Assembly: GCA_003232595.1 (NCBI GenBank)
Contig: QIIJ01000594.1
Span: forward strand, 1 to 8,546
Origin: Aurantimonadaceae bacterium
GTDB lineage: Bacteria; Pseudomonadota; Alphaproteobacteria; Rhizobiales; Rhizobiaceae
Direction: 5' to 3'
Length of the DNA stretch: 8,546 nt
The position numbers and the translations under genes are program-made. Each line of letters begins with the position of its first letter. The stretch's first letter is position 1. Positions 8,050-8,546 of this stretch are shown one piece after another. The notes beneath the pieces are model-generated. The model did no database searches and was not told the origin of the DNA. It was given only the letters and a program-made list of their open reading frames with translations.

Positions 8050-8115
8050 CATATGCTCGCTTTGCATATGATTTTTAGTCATATGGTTAGCAAACATATA
8101 TCGAACAAGCATATA
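8050..8115. repeat. five CATAT(G/A) boxes at exact 15-base period, probable PadR operator array
   Basis: CATATG occurs at 8050, 8065 and 8080, and CATATA at 8095 and 8110. The starts are exactly 15 bases apart. Since CATATG is its own complement, neighbouring boxes also form larger palindromes: CATATGC-N7-GCATATG (8050-8070, centre 8060), CATATGA-N7-TCATATG (8065-8085, centre 8075), and an imperfect one centred at 8090. Sequence between the boxes is not conserved. The array lies 64-129 bases upstream of the padR start, where an autoregulatory operator would be. The form resembles operators of PadR-type proteins (inverted ATG...CAT arms). The repeat itself is seen directly; the binding protein is inferred. 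Confidence 0.75.
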
Positions 8116-8137
8116 AGATGAATCTATTGCGATTCAA
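8080..8137 (-). promoter_or_regulatory. candidate promoter(s) for padR-adaptor-RND operon
   Basis: Read on the minus strand, TTGAAT (8132-8137) and TATATG (8110-8115) are separated by 16 bases. A weaker alternative is TTGTTC (8103-8108) with CATATG (8080-8085), 17 bases apart. In both, the -10-like hexamer is one of the CATAT boxes, so a protein bound there would cover the promoter. This is a by-eye match to sigma70 consensus and AT-rich DNA gives such matches easily. Confidence 0.35.
8119..8136. repeat. inverted repeat TGAATC-N6-GATTCA
   Basis: Perfect six-base arms (8119-8124 and 8131-8136) flank a six-base spacer. The repeat sits next to the CATAT array and overlaps the candidate -35 element of the padR operon. 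It could be a second operator or chance; no run of T follows, so it is not a terminator. Confidence 0.35.
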
Positions 8138-8190
8138 GACCCGTCAGATAATTATTTCAGGAGAATGTTTCGGGTTGCGGTCGAATTGAT

Positions 8191-8358
8191 TCAATGAAAA
8201 TTAATCAGCTGTTTGAGCCATTTCATCGAGTTGTTTTCGCTTTCCATCTGGCGGTGCAGCTCACGCATCTTGGAAATCCGGATGTTTAATTCGGTCAAAT
8301 ATACATCACAGGCTGCAGTGATTTGCGGGTTGCGATATTCGCCCTGCTGGTTGATCAT
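8191..8358 (-). CDS. small hypothetical protein, 55 residues
   Basis: I do not recognise this protein. The frame is open from ATG 8394, but that ATG lies within a hairpin arm. ATG 8358 has GAGGG at 8366-8370, seven bases upstream, so I start there. The product begins MINQQGEYRNPQ and is followed by a likely helical, charged region (about residues 18-48, with LNIRISKMRELHRQMES) and a short hydrophobic end (MKWLKQLINFH). There is no signal peptide, no transmembrane segment and only one cysteine, in ITAACDVY. A small helical cytosolic protein fits. It lies 74 bases after the upstream acyl ligase gene and 204 bases before padR, all on one strand. A strong ribosome site and a protein-like composition support it. 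No homologue is known to me, and the opposite frame at 8213-8410 is also open, so it may be spurious. Confidence 0.5.
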   Translation of the reverse strand: MINQQGEYRNPQITAACDVYLTELNIRISKMRELHRQMESENNSMKWLKQLINFH

Positions 8359-8370
8359 AGTTCTGCCCTC

Positions 8371-8398
8371 AAAAATACGATGTCGGGCCAGCATCGTA
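8371..8398 (-). terminator. terminator-like hairpin after the acyl ligase gene
   Basis: On the minus strand a perfect seven-base stem, TACGATG and CATCGTA (8398-8392 and 8382-8376, nine-base loop), is followed directly by TTTTT (8375-8371). This is the form of a Rho-independent terminator about 35 bases after the stop at 8433. The stem has only three G-C pairs, so it would be weak. The ribosome binding site of the small gene (8366-8370) starts immediately after the T run, so the hairpin may instead tune expression of that gene. Confidence 0.5.
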
Positions 8399-8432
8399 CA
8401 TTTCGTTTAACATCCGGTAAATGCAAAGGTTT

Positions 8433-8546
8433 TCAGGACCGGCTGCCCAGATCAAGCTCGCCGAGCGCAAATTTTCGGGTACTCACATAGTCTGTTTTAC
8501 CAGACCCAAGCAAAGGAATATCATCGATTAATATGATATCGCGCGG
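8433..8546 (-). CDS. aas: C-terminal end of an AMP-binding acyl ligase, Aas-like (5' part outside window)
   Basis: Only the last 37 codons are present: the frame is open to the window end and stops at TGA 8435-8433. The fragment begins PRDIILIDDIP and continues with LLGSGKTDYVSTRKF. This is the C-terminal subdomain of the acyl-CoA/acyl-ACP synthetase superfamily, and the Lys in GSGKTDY is the usual adenylation-step lysine. IPLLGSGK followed by D-Y/F-V is very close to the C-terminus of Aas as I recall it. That bifunctional inner-membrane enzyme reacylates 2-acyl-lysophosphatidylethanolamine using fatty acids activated on ACP. Membership in the superfamily is firm; the specific Aas assignment from such a short fragment is not. 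A plain long-chain acyl-CoA ligase is the alternative. Confidence 0.65.
   Translation of the reverse strand, partial: PRDIILIDDIPLLGSGKTDYVSTRKFALGELDLGSRS

Noticed and set aside
8050..8115. CRISPR or iteron origin interpretation of the 15-base array
   Set aside because: The conserved unit is only five to six bases, too short for CRISPR repeats, and there is no replication initiator gene; the position before a PadR gene fits an operator better.
7717..8121. 134-codon open frame on the plus strand over padR
   Set aside because: It is antisense to padR and runs into its operator; no domain or ribosome site is visible and the PadR frame has clear family motifs.
8160..8196. Strong AGGAG site on the plus strand followed by ATG 8165
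   Set aside because: The ATG is only one base from the site and the frame stops after nine codons; no gene can be supported.

Overview
The window looks like chromosomal DNA from an alphaproteobacterium, most likely of the Hyphomicrobiales (Rhizobiales). The reasons are the gene order Atm1-type ABC transporter - psd - pssA, the short Psd with an RFGSR processing site, and the PssA with a hydrophilic N-terminus and about 270 residues. This assignment is from memory of gene order and protein style, not from a search. No tRNA, rRNA, CRISPR array, insertion sequence or other mobile element is visible, and the large genes are intact.

Left part, plus strand (1-2420): the 3' end of an Atm1/HMT1-like ABC exporter (its ATPase domain), a 102-base gap with possible promoter elements, then psd and pssA sharing one base (TGATG). 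PssA makes phosphatidylserine from CDP-diacylglycerol and serine, and Psd decarboxylates it, so this pair is the complete two-step route to phosphatidylethanolamine (PE). Only 13 bases separate pssA from the convergent gene that follows.

Middle part, minus strand (2434-7986): a three-gene operon read right to left. It holds a PadR-family repressor, a membrane-fusion (periplasmic adaptor) protein, and a large RND efflux permease. The adaptor and permease overlap by four bases (ATGA). The permease, at 1272 residues, is about 200 longer than a typical AcrB-type protein. It has an extra hydrophobic block between the two halves and a lysine-rich C-terminal tail. No outer-membrane channel gene is present, so a TolC-like partner must be encoded elsewhere.

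Right part (7987-8546): the roughly 200 bases upstream of padR hold the most striking non-coding signal. Five CATAT(G/A) boxes lie at exactly 15-base steps and form overlapping palindromes, which suggests a multi-site operator for the PadR protein. Beyond it lie a small 55-codon gene with a good ribosome binding site, a terminator-like hairpin, and the last 37 codons of an AMP-binding acyl ligase that resembles the C-terminus of Aas (lysophospholipid acyltransferase/acyl-ACP synthetase). If that is right, PE synthesis and PE repair genes flank the efflux operon.

I found no clear evidence for a wholly new system. The items most worth checking are the periodic operator, the enlarged RND permease and the small gene.
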